Notes: generated by a model from the letters alone, not told the origin. 64,000 bases of DNA from Sphingomonas sp. Leaf242 (GCF_001422045.1 NZ_LMLW01000013.1:1-64000); one strand, 5' to 3'; positions 17,256 through 26,693 are shown, numbered from the stretch's first letter. Program-made: numbers and translations.

Positions 17256-18280
17256 GCCGCCTTCTCCACGCTGCCCAGATCGTCGGCGATGCGCCGGACC
17301 AGATCGTTGCGGACCATCTTGGCGGCATTCCCGATCGCCGTCGCAACGCCGCGCTCGGTGGCGCCGCCGTGGCTCTTCACGACGATGCCGTTGAGCCCGA
17401 GGAATACCGCGCCGTTGTGATTGTTGGGATCGAGATGATCGCGCAGCAACTCGGTCGCGGGCCGCGAGATCAGGAAGCCGAGCTTCGACCGCACCGAACT
17501 GCGGAATGCGCGCTTGAGCAGGTCGGCGACGAATCGCGCGGTGCCCTCGGCGGTCTTCAGCGCGATGTTGCCGGAGAAGCCGTCGCACACGACCACGTCG
17601 ACTTCGCCACGCGACAACCGGTCACCTTCGATGAAGCCGTTGAACTGCATGTCCACGGCCGGCGTCGCGCGCAGTTGAGCCGCCGCATCGCGAATCTCGT
17701 CCGTACCCTTCATGTCCTCGCTGCCGATATTCAGAAGCGCGACACGAGGGTGCGGGATGTCGAGCGCGGTGCGCGCATAGGCGGCGCCCATGATTGCGAA
17801 CTGGACGAGGTTGCGCGCATCACACTCGGTATTCGCGCCGAGGTCGAGCATCACCATGTCGGTGTCGCCCAGTGTCGGCAGACGCGCCGCAAGTGCCGGC
17901 CGATCGATCCCGGGCAGCATCCGCAACGACAGCTTCGCCATCGCCATCAGCGCGCCGGTGTTACCCGACGACACCGCGGCGGCGGCGCGACCCTGTTTCA
18001 CCAGGTCGATCGCGATGCCCATCGAGGTCTTCTTGGCGCGACGAATCGCCTGGGTCGGCTTGTCGCTCGACCCGACGACTTCCGGCGCGTGGACGATCTC
18101 CGAATGCTGCGACAGGTTCGGATGAGCCTTGAGCCCCTCGCGAATCGCAGCTTCGTCGCCGACCAGCAGGAAGCGCATGCCCTCGAATTGGTGACGCGCG
18201 CGGGCGACACCGGCGAGCATCACTGCCAGCCCGTCATCGCCACCCATCGCATCGACCGCGATCCAGCCGCTGTCGGGCAT
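17252..18280 (-). CDS. plsX: phosphate acyltransferase PlsX
   Basis: This 342-residue enzyme converts acyl-ACP to acyl-phosphate for phospholipid synthesis. Signatures are IAVDAMGGDDG at the start, SSGNTGALMAM, and LNIGSEDMKGTD, with DGFSGNIALKTAEGT near residue 240. It sits between rpmF (40 bases upstream) and fabH in the widely conserved rpmF-plsX-fabH order, which links the ribosomal protein L32 gene to membrane lipid synthesis. Confidence 0.97.
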   Translation of the reverse strand: MPDSGWIAVDAMGGDDGLAVMLAGVARARHQFEGMRFLLVGDEAAIREGLKAHPNLSQHSEIVHAPEVVGSSDKPTQAIRRAKKTSMGIAIDLVKQGRAAAAVSSGNTGALMAMAKLSLRMLPGIDRPALAARLPTLGDTDMVMLDLGANTECDARNLVQFAIMGAAYARTALDIPHPRVALLNIGSEDMKGTDEIRDAAAQLRATPAVDMQFNGFIEGDRLSRGEVDVVVCDGFSGNIALKTAEGTARFVADLLKRAFRSSVRSKLGFLISRPATELLRDHLDPNNHNGAVFLGLNGIVVKSHGGATERGVATAIGNAAKMVRNDLVRRIADDLGSVEKAA

Positions 18281-18321
18281 CGCTTATCCTTCGTTCAAGT
18301 TAGAGGTTCCGGACGGAAGCC

Positions 18322-18501
18322 TCAGCCCTCGATCGAGAGGATTTCGCGACCGTTATAGTGACCGCACGACCCGCACAGGTTGTGGGGACGCTTCAGTTCG
18401 CCACAGTTGGGGCATTCCTGGAACGACGCGATCGTGAGCGAGTCGTGACCACGGCGCATGCCGCGCTTGGAGGGCGAGGTTTTTCTTTTGGGGACGGCCA
18501 T
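18322..18501 (-). CDS. rpmF: 50S ribosomal protein L32
   Basis: This 59-residue protein starts MAVPKRKTSPSKRGMRRGHD. It has the zinc-ribbon CPNCG and CGSCG pairs near residues 30-46, so it is the cysteine-containing, zinc-binding form. The ATG lies at 18501 and the TGA at 18322-18324. It heads the rpmF-plsX-fabH operon, and the leader upstream (18502-18716) shows no other gene. Confidence 0.95.
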   Translation of the reverse strand: MAVPKRKTSPSKRGMRRGHDSLTIASFQECPNCGELKRPHNLCGSCGHYNGREILSIEG

Positions 18502-18716
18502 TTCGGCACCTTGTTCAATCTAAAGGTCGGGGCTCCGAGTACGTCCGGACACGGGACACAGGCAACCGACAAGAATGCCGGCCGCCTGAAGCAACCCATG
18601 CGGCCTGACGCTCGCGAAGCGTGGCGCTATAGCGATTTCACCCCGCGTTGCAAGCTTCCGCCCGGAGTGGCAGGGCATGCGGCTGACAAAAGACCTGATA
18701 TTCGAGGGGCAACGCC

Positions 18717-19160
18717 GTGATATTACCCGTAACGCTGACGATCGCCGCGGCTGCCGCCGTCGTCAACCTGTGGCTCGCCTTCCGAATCGTGCCGATGCGC
18801 GTGAAGGATAACGTGCTGATCGGCGACGACGGCAACCAGCGTCTGCAGGCGCGGATGCGCGCGCACGCCAACTTCACCGAATACGCGCCGTTCATCCTGA
18901 TCCTGATCGGCCTGATCGAGCTCGCCGGCGGATCGACGCTGTGGCTGTGGATCGCCGGTGCGGTGTTCGTGATCGCGCGAATCGCCCACGCGTTCGGGAT
19001 GGACCGCACGACGTCGAGCGTGCCGCGGGCCGGGGGCGCGCTGGCGACCTGGGCGATGATGGCGGTGCTCGCCGGGTGGGCGCTGACGATCGCGTATCAG
19101 GCGAACAGCGTGCCGGCCGCCAAGACCTTCCAGGTCGTGCCGTCGGGCGGCCGGGCATGA
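18717..19160 (+). CDS. MAPEG family membrane protein
   Basis: This 147-residue protein has four hydrophobic segments and the MAPEG signature: KDNVLIGDDGNQRLQARMRAHANFTEYAPF in the first loop, with the RMRAHANFxEYxP block typical of the family. MAPEG members are microsomal-type glutathione transferase/peroxidase homologues, but bacterial members have varied or unknown substrates. The start is a GTG at 18717, with GAGGGG 7 bases upstream. Its stop overlaps the start of the next gene by 3 bases, so the two are co-translated. Confidence 0.85.
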   Translation: MILPVTLTIAAAAAVVNLWLAFRIVPMRVKDNVLIGDDGNQRLQARMRAHANFTEYAPFILILIGLIELAGGSTLWLWIAGAVFVIARIAHAFGMDRTTSSVPRAGGALATWAMMAVLAGWALTIAYQANSVPAAKTFQVVPSGGRA

Positions 19161-20782
19161 GCGCGCTTCGCTTATTGGGTGCCGCCACATTGCTGGCCGC
19201 GTCACCGGCCGCCGCGCAGGTATCGCCAGAGCGGTTGTCCGCCGACGTTAAGACGCTCGCCTCCGACTCGTTCGAGGGCCGTGCGCCCGGAACGCCAGGC
19301 GAGACCAAGACGATCGCCTGGCTGATCGCGCAGTTCAAGGCGATGAAGGCGCAACCCGGCGGCCCGAACGGTAGCTGGACGCAGCCGGTGCCGCTCGTCC
19401 ACACCCGGATGGGCTCGGGCACCGTCCGCGCCGGCGATACCGCGCTAGTGCAGGGGCGTGATGTCTATCTGAGCACGGTCCGCGGGGTCGAGCGCGTCGC
19501 CATCGCCAACGCGCCGATGGTGTTCGTCGGCTACGGCGTCAGCGCGCCCGAGCGCGGCTGGGACGACTTCAAGGGCCTCGACCTCAAGGGCAAGGTGGCG
19601 GTGTTCCTCGTCAATGATCCCGATTTCGAGGCGGTCGCTGGCGACGATGCGAAGGGCAAGTTCGGCGATCGCCGGATGACCTATTACGGTCGCTGGACGT
19701 ATAAATACGAGGAGGCCGCGCGACGTGGCGCGGTCGGCGCGCTGATCGTGCACGACACGGCGGGCGCGGGGTACGGCTGGAACACGGTGACGGCGCCAGC
19801 TGGCGAGAATTACGACATCGTCCGGAAAGATCCCGAATCGCGGGTGATGCTCCAAGGCTGGCTGGAGGGCGGCGCGGCAACCCGCTTGTTCGCCGCATCC
19901 GGCCTCGACCTGGTGACGTTGCGCAAGGGGGCGCGGCGCAGTGACTTCCGCCCCGTCGCGCTGAAGCAGGCGTTCACCACCGACCTGCCGGTCAAGCACG
20001 ACACCGCGGTGAGCCAGAACGTGCTGGCGAAACTGCCGGGCACCAAGCACGCGGACGAAGTCGTGATGTTCGGTGCGCACTGGGACGCCTACGGGATCGG
20101 CGCCCCCGATGCGCAAGGGCGGACGATCCGGCCCGGCGCGAACGACGACGGTCTCGGCGTGGCGGGTGTCCTCGAACTCGCGCGCAATTTCGCCAAGGCG
20201 CCACGGACCGATCGCAGCCTCGTCTTCGCGCTGTGGAGCGGTGAGGAGCGCGGGCTACTCGGGTCGGAGACCTATGCCGTGAACCCGGTCTATCCGGCCG
20301 CCAAGACGGTCGCCAACCTGACGCTCGACATCCTCCAAACGGCGGGCCCCGCAAAGGACGTCATGCTGGTCGGCGCCGGGCAGAACAGCCTCGAGGACAT
20401 GCTGGGCGACGCCGCCAAGGCGCAAGGCCGCGTCGTAACCCCCGAAGCGCTCCCCGAACGCGGGCTCTTCTATCGCGCCGACCACTTCTCGGTCGCGCGG
20501 CGCGGCGTGCCGACGCTGCTGTTGATGGCGATCAGTGGGGCGCCAGATCTGGTCAAGGGCGGCCGGACCGCGGGGCAGGCGTGGCTCGACGGCTATATGA
20601 AATGCTATCATCAGACGTGCGACGCGTGGGGTGCGGACTGGGACCTGCGCGGCGCCGCACAGGACGTGGACCTGTTCAAGACGATCGGCACGAAGCTGGC
20701 GAACAGCTGGTTGTGGCCCGAGTGGCGCGATGGGTCGGAGTTCAAGTCGGTGCGGGCTGAAAGCGCGAGCGAGCGGAAGTAG
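19157..20782 (+). CDS. exported M28 family metallopeptidase
   Basis: This 541-residue protein has a signal peptide (residues 1-21, ending AAAQ) and the M28 zinc aminopeptidase features: GAHWDAYG (metal His), GANDDGLGV (bridging Asp), SGEERGLLGSE (catalytic and metal Glu) and a later H near DHFSVARRG. An apical PA-like region (about 100-260) carries the VNDPDFE segment. The likely site is the periplasm. It overlaps the MAPEG gene by 4 bases (ATGA). It is probably a peptidase of general N-terminal specificity. Confidence 0.88.
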   Translation: MSALRLLGAATLLAASPAAAQVSPERLSADVKTLASDSFEGRAPGTPGETKTIAWLIAQFKAMKAQPGGPNGSWTQPVPLVHTRMGSGTVRAGDTALVQGRDVYLSTVRGVERVAIANAPMVFVGYGVSAPERGWDDFKGLDLKGKVAVFLVNDPDFEAVAGDDAKGKFGDRRMTYYGRWTYKYEEAARRGAVGALIVHDTAGAGYGWNTVTAPAGENYDIVRKDPESRVMLQGWLEGGAATRLFAASGLDLVTLRKGARRSDFRPVALKQAFTTDLPVKHDTAVSQNVLAKLPGTKHADEVVMFGAHWDAYGIGAPDAQGRTIRPGANDDGLGVAGVLELARNFAKAPRTDRSLVFALWSGEERGLLGSETYAVNPVYPAAKTVANLTLDILQTAGPAKDVMLVGAGQNSLEDMLGDAAKAQGRVVTPEALPERGLFYRADHFSVARRGVPTLLLMAISGAPDLVKGGRTAGQAWLDGYMKCYHQTCDAWGADWDLRGAAQDVDLFKTIGTKLANSWLWPEWRDGSEFKSVRAESASERK

Positions 20783-20801
20783 GTCGACCATCCAGCTAAA
20801 C

Positions 20802-20906
20802 ACCACCCCGGCGAAGGCCGGGGGCCAATTGGAAAGGTTGGCGTAACGGAGCGCAGCCTATGCCAAACTTCGTCCCCCAATTGGGCCCCGGCCTTCGCCG
20901 GGGTGG
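20802..20906. repeat. family A palindromic element, copy 2
   Basis: The arms match copy 1. The core contains GGCGTAACGGAGCG, reading in the sense of the M28 gene, whose stop lies 19 bases upstream. It lies between that gene and a convergent MBL gene. Confidence 0.92.
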
Positions 20907-20942
20907 AGTAACTACTAGGTCGCACTTCTTCTGCTTCTCCAT

Positions 20943-21019
20943 GTTCTCCCGCGAAGGCGGGAGCCCAGGGTTACAGGCGTTGCCGCTTGGTATCCTGGAC
21001 CCCCGCCTCCGCGGGGGAA
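20943..21019. repeat. family C palindrome pair, diverged
   Basis: TCTCCCGCGAAGGCGGGAGC and GGACCCCCGCCTCCGCGGGG form two hairpins about 40 bases apart. The GTCAT ends found elsewhere are replaced by TTCTCC. It lies 22 bases before the MBL hydrolase stop on the other strand. Confidence 0.75.
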
Positions 21020-21041
21020 CAGCTAGGGTTGCAAGCGGACG

Positions 21042-21710
21042 CTACCCCGCCAGCGCCCGATCGCTCACGAACATATTCGTCGCCCGCTCATGCGCGAACG
21101 TGCTCGCCGGCCCATGCCCCGGAATAAAGTTCGTATCGCTCCCCAGCGGCCACAGCTTCTCGACGATCGATTTCACCAGCGTCTCGTGATTGCCCCCGGG
21201 CATGTCCGATCGCCCGACCGACCCCTGGAACAGCACATCCCCCACCTGCGCGAACTTCGACGGCGCGTGGTGGAAGATCACATGCCCCTCGGTATGCCCC
21301 GGCGTCTCGTACACATCGAGCACGAGATCCCCGACCGACACCGTGTCGCCCTCGACCAGCCACCGGTCCGGCTCGAAATTCACGCCCGAAATCCCGTATT
21401 TCGGCCCATCCTGATCGAGCCGCTGCAACCAGAACCGGTCCGCCTCGTGCGGCCCCTCGATCGGCACGCCGAGATCGTTCGACAGCCGCTTCGCCCCGCC
21501 GGCATGATCGATATGCCCATGCGTCAGCAGGATCTTCTCGACCGTCACGCCCGCCTGTTCGACCGCCGCCATGATCCGCGGCAGGTCGCCGCCTGGATCG
21601 ATCACCGCGGCCTTCATCGTCGCGGTGCACCAGAGCAGCGTGCAGTTCTGCTGGATCGGCGTGACCGGCACGATCGCGGCGCGCAGGGGCGGAGTGGCTG
21701 GATTTGTCAT
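21042..21710 (-). CDS. MBL-fold hydrolase (glyoxalase II-like)
   Basis: This 222-residue protein has a complete metallo-beta-lactamase metal site: THGHIDHAGG (HxHxDH, residues about 63-70), GHTEGHVIFHH (metal His near 138), GDVLFQGSVGR (bridging Asp) and PGHGP near 207. The IGVxxFxGSVGRSDMPGG run matches the GloB2/YcbL type, which lacks the C-terminal domain of classical glyoxalase II, and a zinc/iron hydrolase of thioesters or related substrates is most likely. The ATG at 21710 was chosen as the point where similarity starts. Confidence 0.88.
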   Translation of the reverse strand: MTNPATPPLRAAIVPVTPIQQNCTLLWCTATMKAAVIDPGGDLPRIMAAVEQAGVTVEKILLTHGHIDHAGGAKRLSNDLGVPIEGPHEADRFWLQRLDQDGPKYGISGVNFEPDRWLVEGDTVSVGDLVLDVYETPGHTEGHVIFHHAPSKFAQVGDVLFQGSVGRSDMPGGNHETLVKSIVEKLWPLGSDTNFIPGHGPASTFAHERATNMFVSDRALAG

Positions 21711-21790
21711 GCCGCGGAAATAGGATGACGCGTCGGTTGGAGCAATCGCCGCTTGCGGTTTACCCCATCGCCCGTGCAACAGTGAAGGCG

Positions 21791-23551
21791 ATGTGGACCG
21801 CGCCCTACGTGTTGCTCGATGACGCCCGCGCGGCAGGCGCTCCGGCGCGAGTGTACCGCGATCCCGTCCGGATCGTCCGCGCCGATACGCTCGCCGAAAT
21901 TCGCCCTGCGCTCGACGCCCTCCGCGACGCCCGCAAGGAAGGGCTGCACGCCGCCGGGTATCTTACCTACGAAGCCGGCGCTGCACTCGCGTCGAGGCCG
22001 GTCTACGTCCGCACCGAAGGCCCGCTGCTCTGGTTCGGCCTGTTCGCCGAGTACCGGACGATCGCACCCGAAGACGTTGCCGCCCTCCTCCCCGACCCAG
22101 CCGGCGCGTGGACCGGTGCGCCCGAGCCGCTGATCGACCGCGCCACCTACTACGCCAGCCTGTCGCGCGTGCTCGACCTGATCGCGGCGGGTGACATCTA
22201 CCAGGCCAACCTCACCTTCGCCGCCACCGTGCCGTTCGTCGGCGACCCGCTCGCGCTCTACGCCCGGCTGCGGCGCCAGGCGAAGGCGGGCTACGGTGCG
22301 CTGATCGACACCGGCGAGACGCGCTTCCTGTCGCTCTCCCCCGAACTCTTCTTCGCGCTCGATGGCGACACGCTCACCTGCCGCCCGATGAAGGGCACCG
22401 CACCGCGCGGCGACACCCCCGACGCTGATCGTGCGCTCGCCGAAACACTCGCCGCCGACCCGAAGCAGCGCGCCGAGAACCTCATGATCGTCGACCTGAT
22501 GCGCAACGACCTGTCGCGCGTCGCCACGCAGGTCGCGGTCCCTGACCTGTTCACCGTCGAGACCTATCCGACCGTCCACCAGATGACCTCGACCGTCACC
22601 GCGACGCTGAAACCAGATTGCGACGCGGTGGACGTCCTGACCGCGCTGTTCCCCTGCGGATCGATCACCGGCGCGCCGAAACAACGCGCGATGGAGATCA
22701 TCGCCGAGGTCGAGCACGCGCGTGTTCGCGGCATCTACACCGGTGCGATCGGCCGTTTCGACGCGAACGGCGATGCGATCTTCAACGTCGCCATCCGCAC
22801 ATTGGCGATCCAGGACGGCGCGGCGACGATCAGTCTCGGCTCGGGCATCGTCGCCGACAGCGTGGGCGACGCCGAATGGGACGAGTGCCATGCCAAGGGC
22901 GCGTTCGTCACCGCCGGCCAGCGCCGCTTCGACCTGATCGAGACGATGGCGTTCGACCCCGAGGCCGGCCTGACCCGTCTCGAAGCGCATCTCGCGCGGA
23001 TGAAGGCGAGCGCCCAGGCCTTGGGCTTCACCTTCGACCGCCACACCGCGCGCAACGAACTCCAGGCCGCGACCTTCCGGTTGCGCGGACCCCGCCGCAT
23101 CCGCCTGTTGCTCAGCCCCTCCGGGGCGATCGCGATCGAAGCGGCGCCGCTCCCGCACTCGCCTGCGCAAGCGACTGTCGCGATCGTTCCGCTGCCGGTG
23201 GCCGCGACCGACTTCCGGCTCCGCCACAAGACGAGCGCCCGCGCCTTCTACGACGACGCGCGGAAAGCCGCGGGGACGTTCGAGGTGCTGTTTGAGGATG
23301 CCGACGGCTTCCTCACCGAAGGCAGCTTCACCTCCTTGTTTGTCCAGCGCGGCGAAGCACTCGTCACGCCGCCGCTACGGCATGGCCTGCTCCCCGGGAT
23401 ATTGCGAGCCGACCTCCTTGAATCGGGCCGCGCAACCGAAGTCCCGTTAACCCGAGCCGACCTGACCGCCGGATTCTTCATCGGAAATGCAGTCCGCGGG
23501 CTCATTCCCGCCATCGTTACGGTTGCGAATTCGACCACGCGGAGCGTATAG
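21791..23551 (+). CDS. pabB: fused aminodeoxychorismate synthase component I and lyase (PabB-PabC)
   Basis: This 586-residue protein has two enzymes of p-aminobenzoate synthesis. Residues about 1-370 are PabB: chorismate-binding motifs QANLTF, LSLSPELFF, PMKGTAPRG and CGSITGAPKQRAMEII. Residues about 380-586 are a PLP-dependent 4-amino-4-deoxychorismate lyase-like domain: RLRHKTSARAFYDDARKAAG (containing the PLP lysine), LTEGSFTSLFV and RHGLLPGILR. The glutaminase PabA is not in the window. A PabBC fusion of this order is usual in alphaproteobacteria. The ATG at 21791 follows GAAGG. Confidence 0.9.
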   Translation: MWTAPYVLLDDARAAGAPARVYRDPVRIVRADTLAEIRPALDALRDARKEGLHAAGYLTYEAGAALASRPVYVRTEGPLLWFGLFAEYRTIAPEDVAALLPDPAGAWTGAPEPLIDRATYYASLSRVLDLIAAGDIYQANLTFAATVPFVGDPLALYARLRRQAKAGYGALIDTGETRFLSLSPELFFALDGDTLTCRPMKGTAPRGDTPDADRALAETLAADPKQRAENLMIVDLMRNDLSRVATQVAVPDLFTVETYPTVHQMTSTVTATLKPDCDAVDVLTALFPCGSITGAPKQRAMEIIAEVEHARVRGIYTGAIGRFDANGDAIFNVAIRTLAIQDGAATISLGSGIVADSVGDAEWDECHAKGAFVTAGQRRFDLIETMAFDPEAGLTRLEAHLARMKASAQALGFTFDRHTARNELQAATFRLRGPRRIRLLLSPSGAIAIEAAPLPHSPAQATVAIVPLPVAATDFRLRHKTSARAFYDDARKAAGTFEVLFEDADGFLTEGSFTSLFVQRGEALVTPPLRHGLLPGILRADLLESGRATEVPLTRADLTAGFFIGNAVRGLIPAIVTVANSTTRSV

Positions 23552-23601
23552 CGCCCGCGAATTCCGCGGCGATGTTCGCGGACAACCGCAAAGGTTACAC
23601 C

Positions 23602-24801
23602 ATGCACGCATCCGCCGCGCTCGGCCGCATCAGCCCCTCGCCGACGCTCGCGATCACCTCGCGCGTTCTCGAACTGAAGCGCGCAGGTGTCGACGTGATC
23701 GGGCTTGGTGCGGGCGAACCCGATTTCGACACGCCGGACTTCGTCAAAGAGGCTGCGATCCAGGCGATCCGCGACGGCAAGACCAAATACACCAACGTCG
23801 ACGGCACGATCGAACTGAAGCAGGCGATTGTCGCCAAGTTCGCGCGCGACAACAACCTCACCTACACCACCGATCAGATCAGCGTGAACGTCGGCGGCAA
23901 GCACACCCTGTTCAACGCGATGGTCGCGACGATCGATCCGGGCGACGAGGTCGTCATCCCCGCGCCGTACTGGGTCAGCTATCCCGACGTCGTGCAGTTC
24001 GCCGGCGGCGTGCCGGTGATCGTCAAGGCGGGGCCAGAGGTCGGCTACAAGCTCGATCCCGCCGCGCTCGACGCGGCGATCACGCCGAAGACCAAGTGGG
24101 TGATCCTCAACTCGCCGTCGAACCCGACCGGTGCCGGCTATACGATCGACGAACTGAAGGCGCTCGGTGCGGTGCTCGCGAAGCATCCGCACGTGTGGAT
24201 CTTCGCCGACGATATGTACGAGCATATCGTCTATGACGGCTTCAAGTTCGCGACCATCGCCGAGGCCTGCCCCGAGCTGTTCGAGCGCACGCTGACCGTC
24301 AATGGCTGCTCGAAGGCCTATGCGATGACCGGCTGGCGGATCGGCTACGGCGCGGGCGCACCGTGGCTGATCAAGGCGATGGCCAAGCTCCAGTCGCAGT
24401 CGACCTCGAACCCCTGCTCGATCGCCCAGGCGGCGGCGGTGGCGGCGCTCAACGGCGACCAGTCGTTCCTTGCCGAACGCAACACCGCCTTCCAGGGCCG
24501 TCGCGATCTGGTCGTGTCGATGCTCAACGAGATCGACGGCATGCACTGCCCGACGCCGGAGGGTGCGTTCTACGTCTACCCGTCGTTCGCGGAGCTGATC
24601 GGCAAGACGACGCCGAACGGCCGCCTGATCGACACCGACGAGGCGATGGTCGGCTATCTGCTCGACGACGCCAAGGTGGCCGTGGTGCAGGGCGCCGCGT
24701 TCGGCCTCTCGCCGGCGTTCCGGATCAGCTACGCAACGTCCGACGCGTTGCTCCGCGAGGCCTGCACGCGCATCCAGACGGCGTGCGCCGCGCTGAAATA
24801 A
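23602..24801 (+). CDS. aspC: aspartate aminotransferase (class I, pyridoxal phosphate)
   Basis: This 399-residue enzyme transfers the amino group of aspartate to 2-oxoglutarate. K238 in NGCSKAYAMTGWRIGYG is the Schiff-base lysine, with GLGAGEPDFDTP (35-46) and NSPSNPTGAGY (170-180) contributing the substrate and PLP-phosphate sites. The family includes aspartate/prephenate aminotransferases, so some aromatic substrates are possible. The ATG at 23602 follows AAAGG. The neighbours (pabBC upstream, msrA downstream) give no operon hint. Confidence 0.9.
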   Translation: MHASAALGRISPSPTLAITSRVLELKRAGVDVIGLGAGEPDFDTPDFVKEAAIQAIRDGKTKYTNVDGTIELKQAIVAKFARDNNLTYTTDQISVNVGGKHTLFNAMVATIDPGDEVVIPAPYWVSYPDVVQFAGGVPVIVKAGPEVGYKLDPAALDAAITPKTKWVILNSPSNPTGAGYTIDELKALGAVLAKHPHVWIFADDMYEHIVYDGFKFATIAEACPELFERTLTVNGCSKAYAMTGWRIGYGAGAPWLIKAMAKLQSQSTSNPCSIAQAAAVAALNGDQSFLAERNTAFQGRRDLVVSMLNEIDGMHCPTPEGAFYVYPSFAELIGKTTPNGRLIDTDEAMVGYLLDDAKVAVVQGAAFGLSPAFRISYATSDALLREACTRIQTACAALK

Positions 24802-25011
24802 CGCCGGCAACAATCGGGACACGCGGCGACATCTCCCGGCAACGCTGTCGGGCGATGCCTGCTGCACGATGAACGCATCGGCCACAGCGCGTTAATCGAG
24901 AGTTTCTAAAAACGACATTGTGGTTGGCCGGCATCTCTACGACATGCCGGACCGTAACTGGTGCTGACCTATCCGGTCTGCGCCATCACTGGGTTTCATT
25001 GGGATCGCATC

Positions 25012-25161
25012 ATGCGCAGCATCGTAAAGTCGAGTTTCTTCTGGCAGTTCAGCGGCGGTTTCGTCCTCGGCGCCATCGGCTTGCTCGCATTGCAGCCTGC
25101 CGAAGCCCGCCAGACCTTCGCCAGCCATTTCGAGCACAGCGCCTCCGCCACCGCGCGATAA
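25012..25161 (+). CDS. small membrane-associated hypothetical protein (49 aa)
   Basis: The ATG at 25012 starts 49 residues: MRSIVKSSFFWQFSGGFVLG, then AIGLLALQPAEA and a polar tail RQTFASHFEHSASATAR. The N-terminus is a single hydrophobic helix that ends at an Ala-x-Ala-like site. It could be a signal peptide with a short mature peptide, or a single-span anchor. GGGATCG lies 4-10 bases upstream. Coding bias is good, but the short length makes this tentative. In 24802-25011 I see only a short hairpin (CCGGCAT...ATGCCGG near 24930-24955). Confidence 0.5.
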   Translation: MRSIVKSSFFWQFSGGFVLGAIGLLALQPAEARQTFASHFEHSASATAR

Positions 25162-25212
25162 CCGCCACCTGATAACTGCGGCGGCGGCCTAGCGAAGCGC
25201 AAGCGCAACCCC

Positions 25213-25884
25213 ATGTATCAAAACATGAAAAAGCCGCTTCTCGCCACGCTCTCCGCCATCGGTATCGCCGGTGCGTTTATTGCCACCGGCACCGCGCAAG
25301 GCGCCCGCGCTGTCGTCATCCCTGCCGTCAAGACCGACCTTCCCGCAGCGCCCGGTATTCAGACCGCAGTGCTTGCGGGCGGCTGCTTCTGGACTATGGA
25401 AGCGGTGTTCGAGCATGTGAAGGGCGTGAAAGCGGTCACGACCGGCTATGCCGGCGGCACCAAGGCGACCGCGACCTACGACCAGGTCTCCGCCGAGACG
25501 ACCAAGCACGCCGAAGCGATCAAGATCGCCTACGATCCCCGCGTGGTGAGCTACGGCACGCTGCTCCGCGTGTATTTCTCGATCGCGCATGATCCGACGA
25601 CGTTGAACCGTCAGGGACCCGACAGCGGCACCAGCTATCGCTCGGCGATCTTCCCGCAGTCGCCCGCCCAGGCGCAGGTCGCGCGGGCTTACATCGCGCA
25701 ACTCGGTGCCACGCATGCGTTTTCCGGGCCCATCGTGACGAAGCTGGAGACCGGGACGTTCTATCCGGCCGAGGCGTATCACCAGAATTTCTACGACCGG
25801 AACCCGACGCATCCGTACGTCGTGATGTGGGACAAGCCGAAGGTCGCGGCGTTTCGCGCAGCGTTCCCGACGATTTCGAGCTGA
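25213..25884 (+). CDS. msrA: exported peptide-methionine (S)-S-oxide reductase
   Basis: This 223-residue MsrA-family enzyme repairs the S form of methionine sulfoxide. The catalytic cysteine is C58 in the signature GGCFWTMEAVF. The GYAGG, AEAIKIAYDP and AYHQNFYDRNP segments follow the family. The first 30 residues form a signal-like hydrophobic stretch (LLATLSAIGIAGAFIATGTA), so it probably works in the periplasm, where methionines are most exposed to oxidants. An alternative start is the ATG at 25225. The cysteines that recycle the enzyme near the C-terminus are not seen. Confidence 0.9.
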   Translation: MYQNMKKPLLATLSAIGIAGAFIATGTAQGARAVVIPAVKTDLPAAPGIQTAVLAGGCFWTMEAVFEHVKGVKAVTTGYAGGTKATATYDQVSAETTKHAEAIKIAYDPRVVSYGTLLRVYFSIAHDPTTLNRQGPDSGTSYRSAIFPQSPAQAQVARAYIAQLGATHAFSGPIVTKLETGTFYPAEAYHQNFYDRNPTHPYVVMWDKPKVAAFRAAFPTISS

Positions 25885-25905
25885 GGCGGCACCTTTACCT
25901 CACCT

Positions 25906-26009
25906 CCACCCCGGCGAAGGCCGGTGCCCAATTGGGGGACGTTGCTCATAAAGGGCAGCGTCTAGTTACGGCCATCTTTCCAATTGGACCCCGGCCTTCG
26001 CCGGGGTGG
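25906..26009. repeat. family A palindromic element, copy 3
   Basis: The arms are the usual CCACCCCGGCGAAGGCCGG and its inverse. On the plus strand the core reads AGTTACGGCC, so it is in the sense of the minus-strand pdeM, whose stop codon lies 21 bases away. The msrA stop is also 22 bases away on the other side. It fills the gap of a convergent gene pair. Confidence 0.9.
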
Positions 26010-26030
26010 TGAAATACTTCGGGTTACGAT

Positions 26031-26693
26031 CTAGGCCGCAACCGGAAACCGCAGCATCCGGTCTGCCACCGGCACCATAGCCTCGGCCCCAACCCCCACC
26101 GCCCGGACGATCTCCGGATGGTCCACATCCAACCCGCCAGTCAGCGACCCGAACGCCGGCAATATCAGCTTAGTCGCCGTCGCCACGAAACACCGCCGCG
26201 CCACCTGCTTCCCCCGCACGCGCAACCGAAGCTTTGGATGGAAATGCCCCGACAGTTCCGGCCGCGTTTCCGCCCGGTCCGCTTCATGCCGCAGTACCAG
26301 CCCGTCGACGACCACCTCGTCCACGACCTCCCCGCCACACCGATCGAGGATCGCCGGATCGTGATTGCCCGTGATCCACGTCCAGCGCGTCCCATCGGTC
26401 ATCGCCCGCAGCATGTCCTGTGCGCGTTGCGGCAGACGCTCGCATCCGTCGCTGTCGTGGAAGCTGTCACCGAGGCACCAGACTTCGCGCGCGCCGGTCA
26501 CGGCGACCAGCGCGGTGAGATCGGCCAGCGTCGCGATCGAATCATAGGGCGGCAGCATCTGGCCGCGTTTCGCGAACCAGCTCGCCTTCTCGAAATGCAG
26601 GTCGGCGACCAGCAGCGCACGCCGCTCCGGCCAGAACAGCGCGCCTTGCGCCAACGCCAGAAGCGCATGCCCGCCGAACGAAAAGGGAACCAT
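26031..26693 (-). CDS. pdeM: ligase-associated DNA damage response endonuclease PdeM
   Basis: This 220-residue metallophosphoesterase has the full metal site: VADLHFEK (D31, H33), GDSFHD (75-80), ITGNHD (109-112) and SGHFHPKLRL (H150, H152). These motifs and the context LPAFGSLTGGL match the phosphoesterase that is encoded with an Lhr-type helicase, an MBL exonuclease and an ATP-dependent ligase. All three partners are in the window but not next to it. I start at the ATG at 26693; an ATG at 26720 is possible. Confidence 0.88.
   Translation of the reverse strand: MVPFSFGGHALLALAQGALFWPERRALLVADLHFEKASWFAKRGQMLPPYDSIATLADLTALVAVTGAREVWCLGDSFHDSDGCERLPQRAQDMLRAMTDGTRWTWITGNHDPAILDRCGGEVVDEVVVDGLVLRHEADRAETRPELSGHFHPKLRLRVRGKQVARRCFVATATKLILPAFGSLTGGLDVDHPEIVRAVGVGAEAMVPVADRMLRFPVAA

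Noticed and set aside
20943..21019. Terminator for the M28 gene
   Set aside because: The hairpins have no T tract and are part of a repeat pair found elsewhere, so I list them as repeats and not as terminators.
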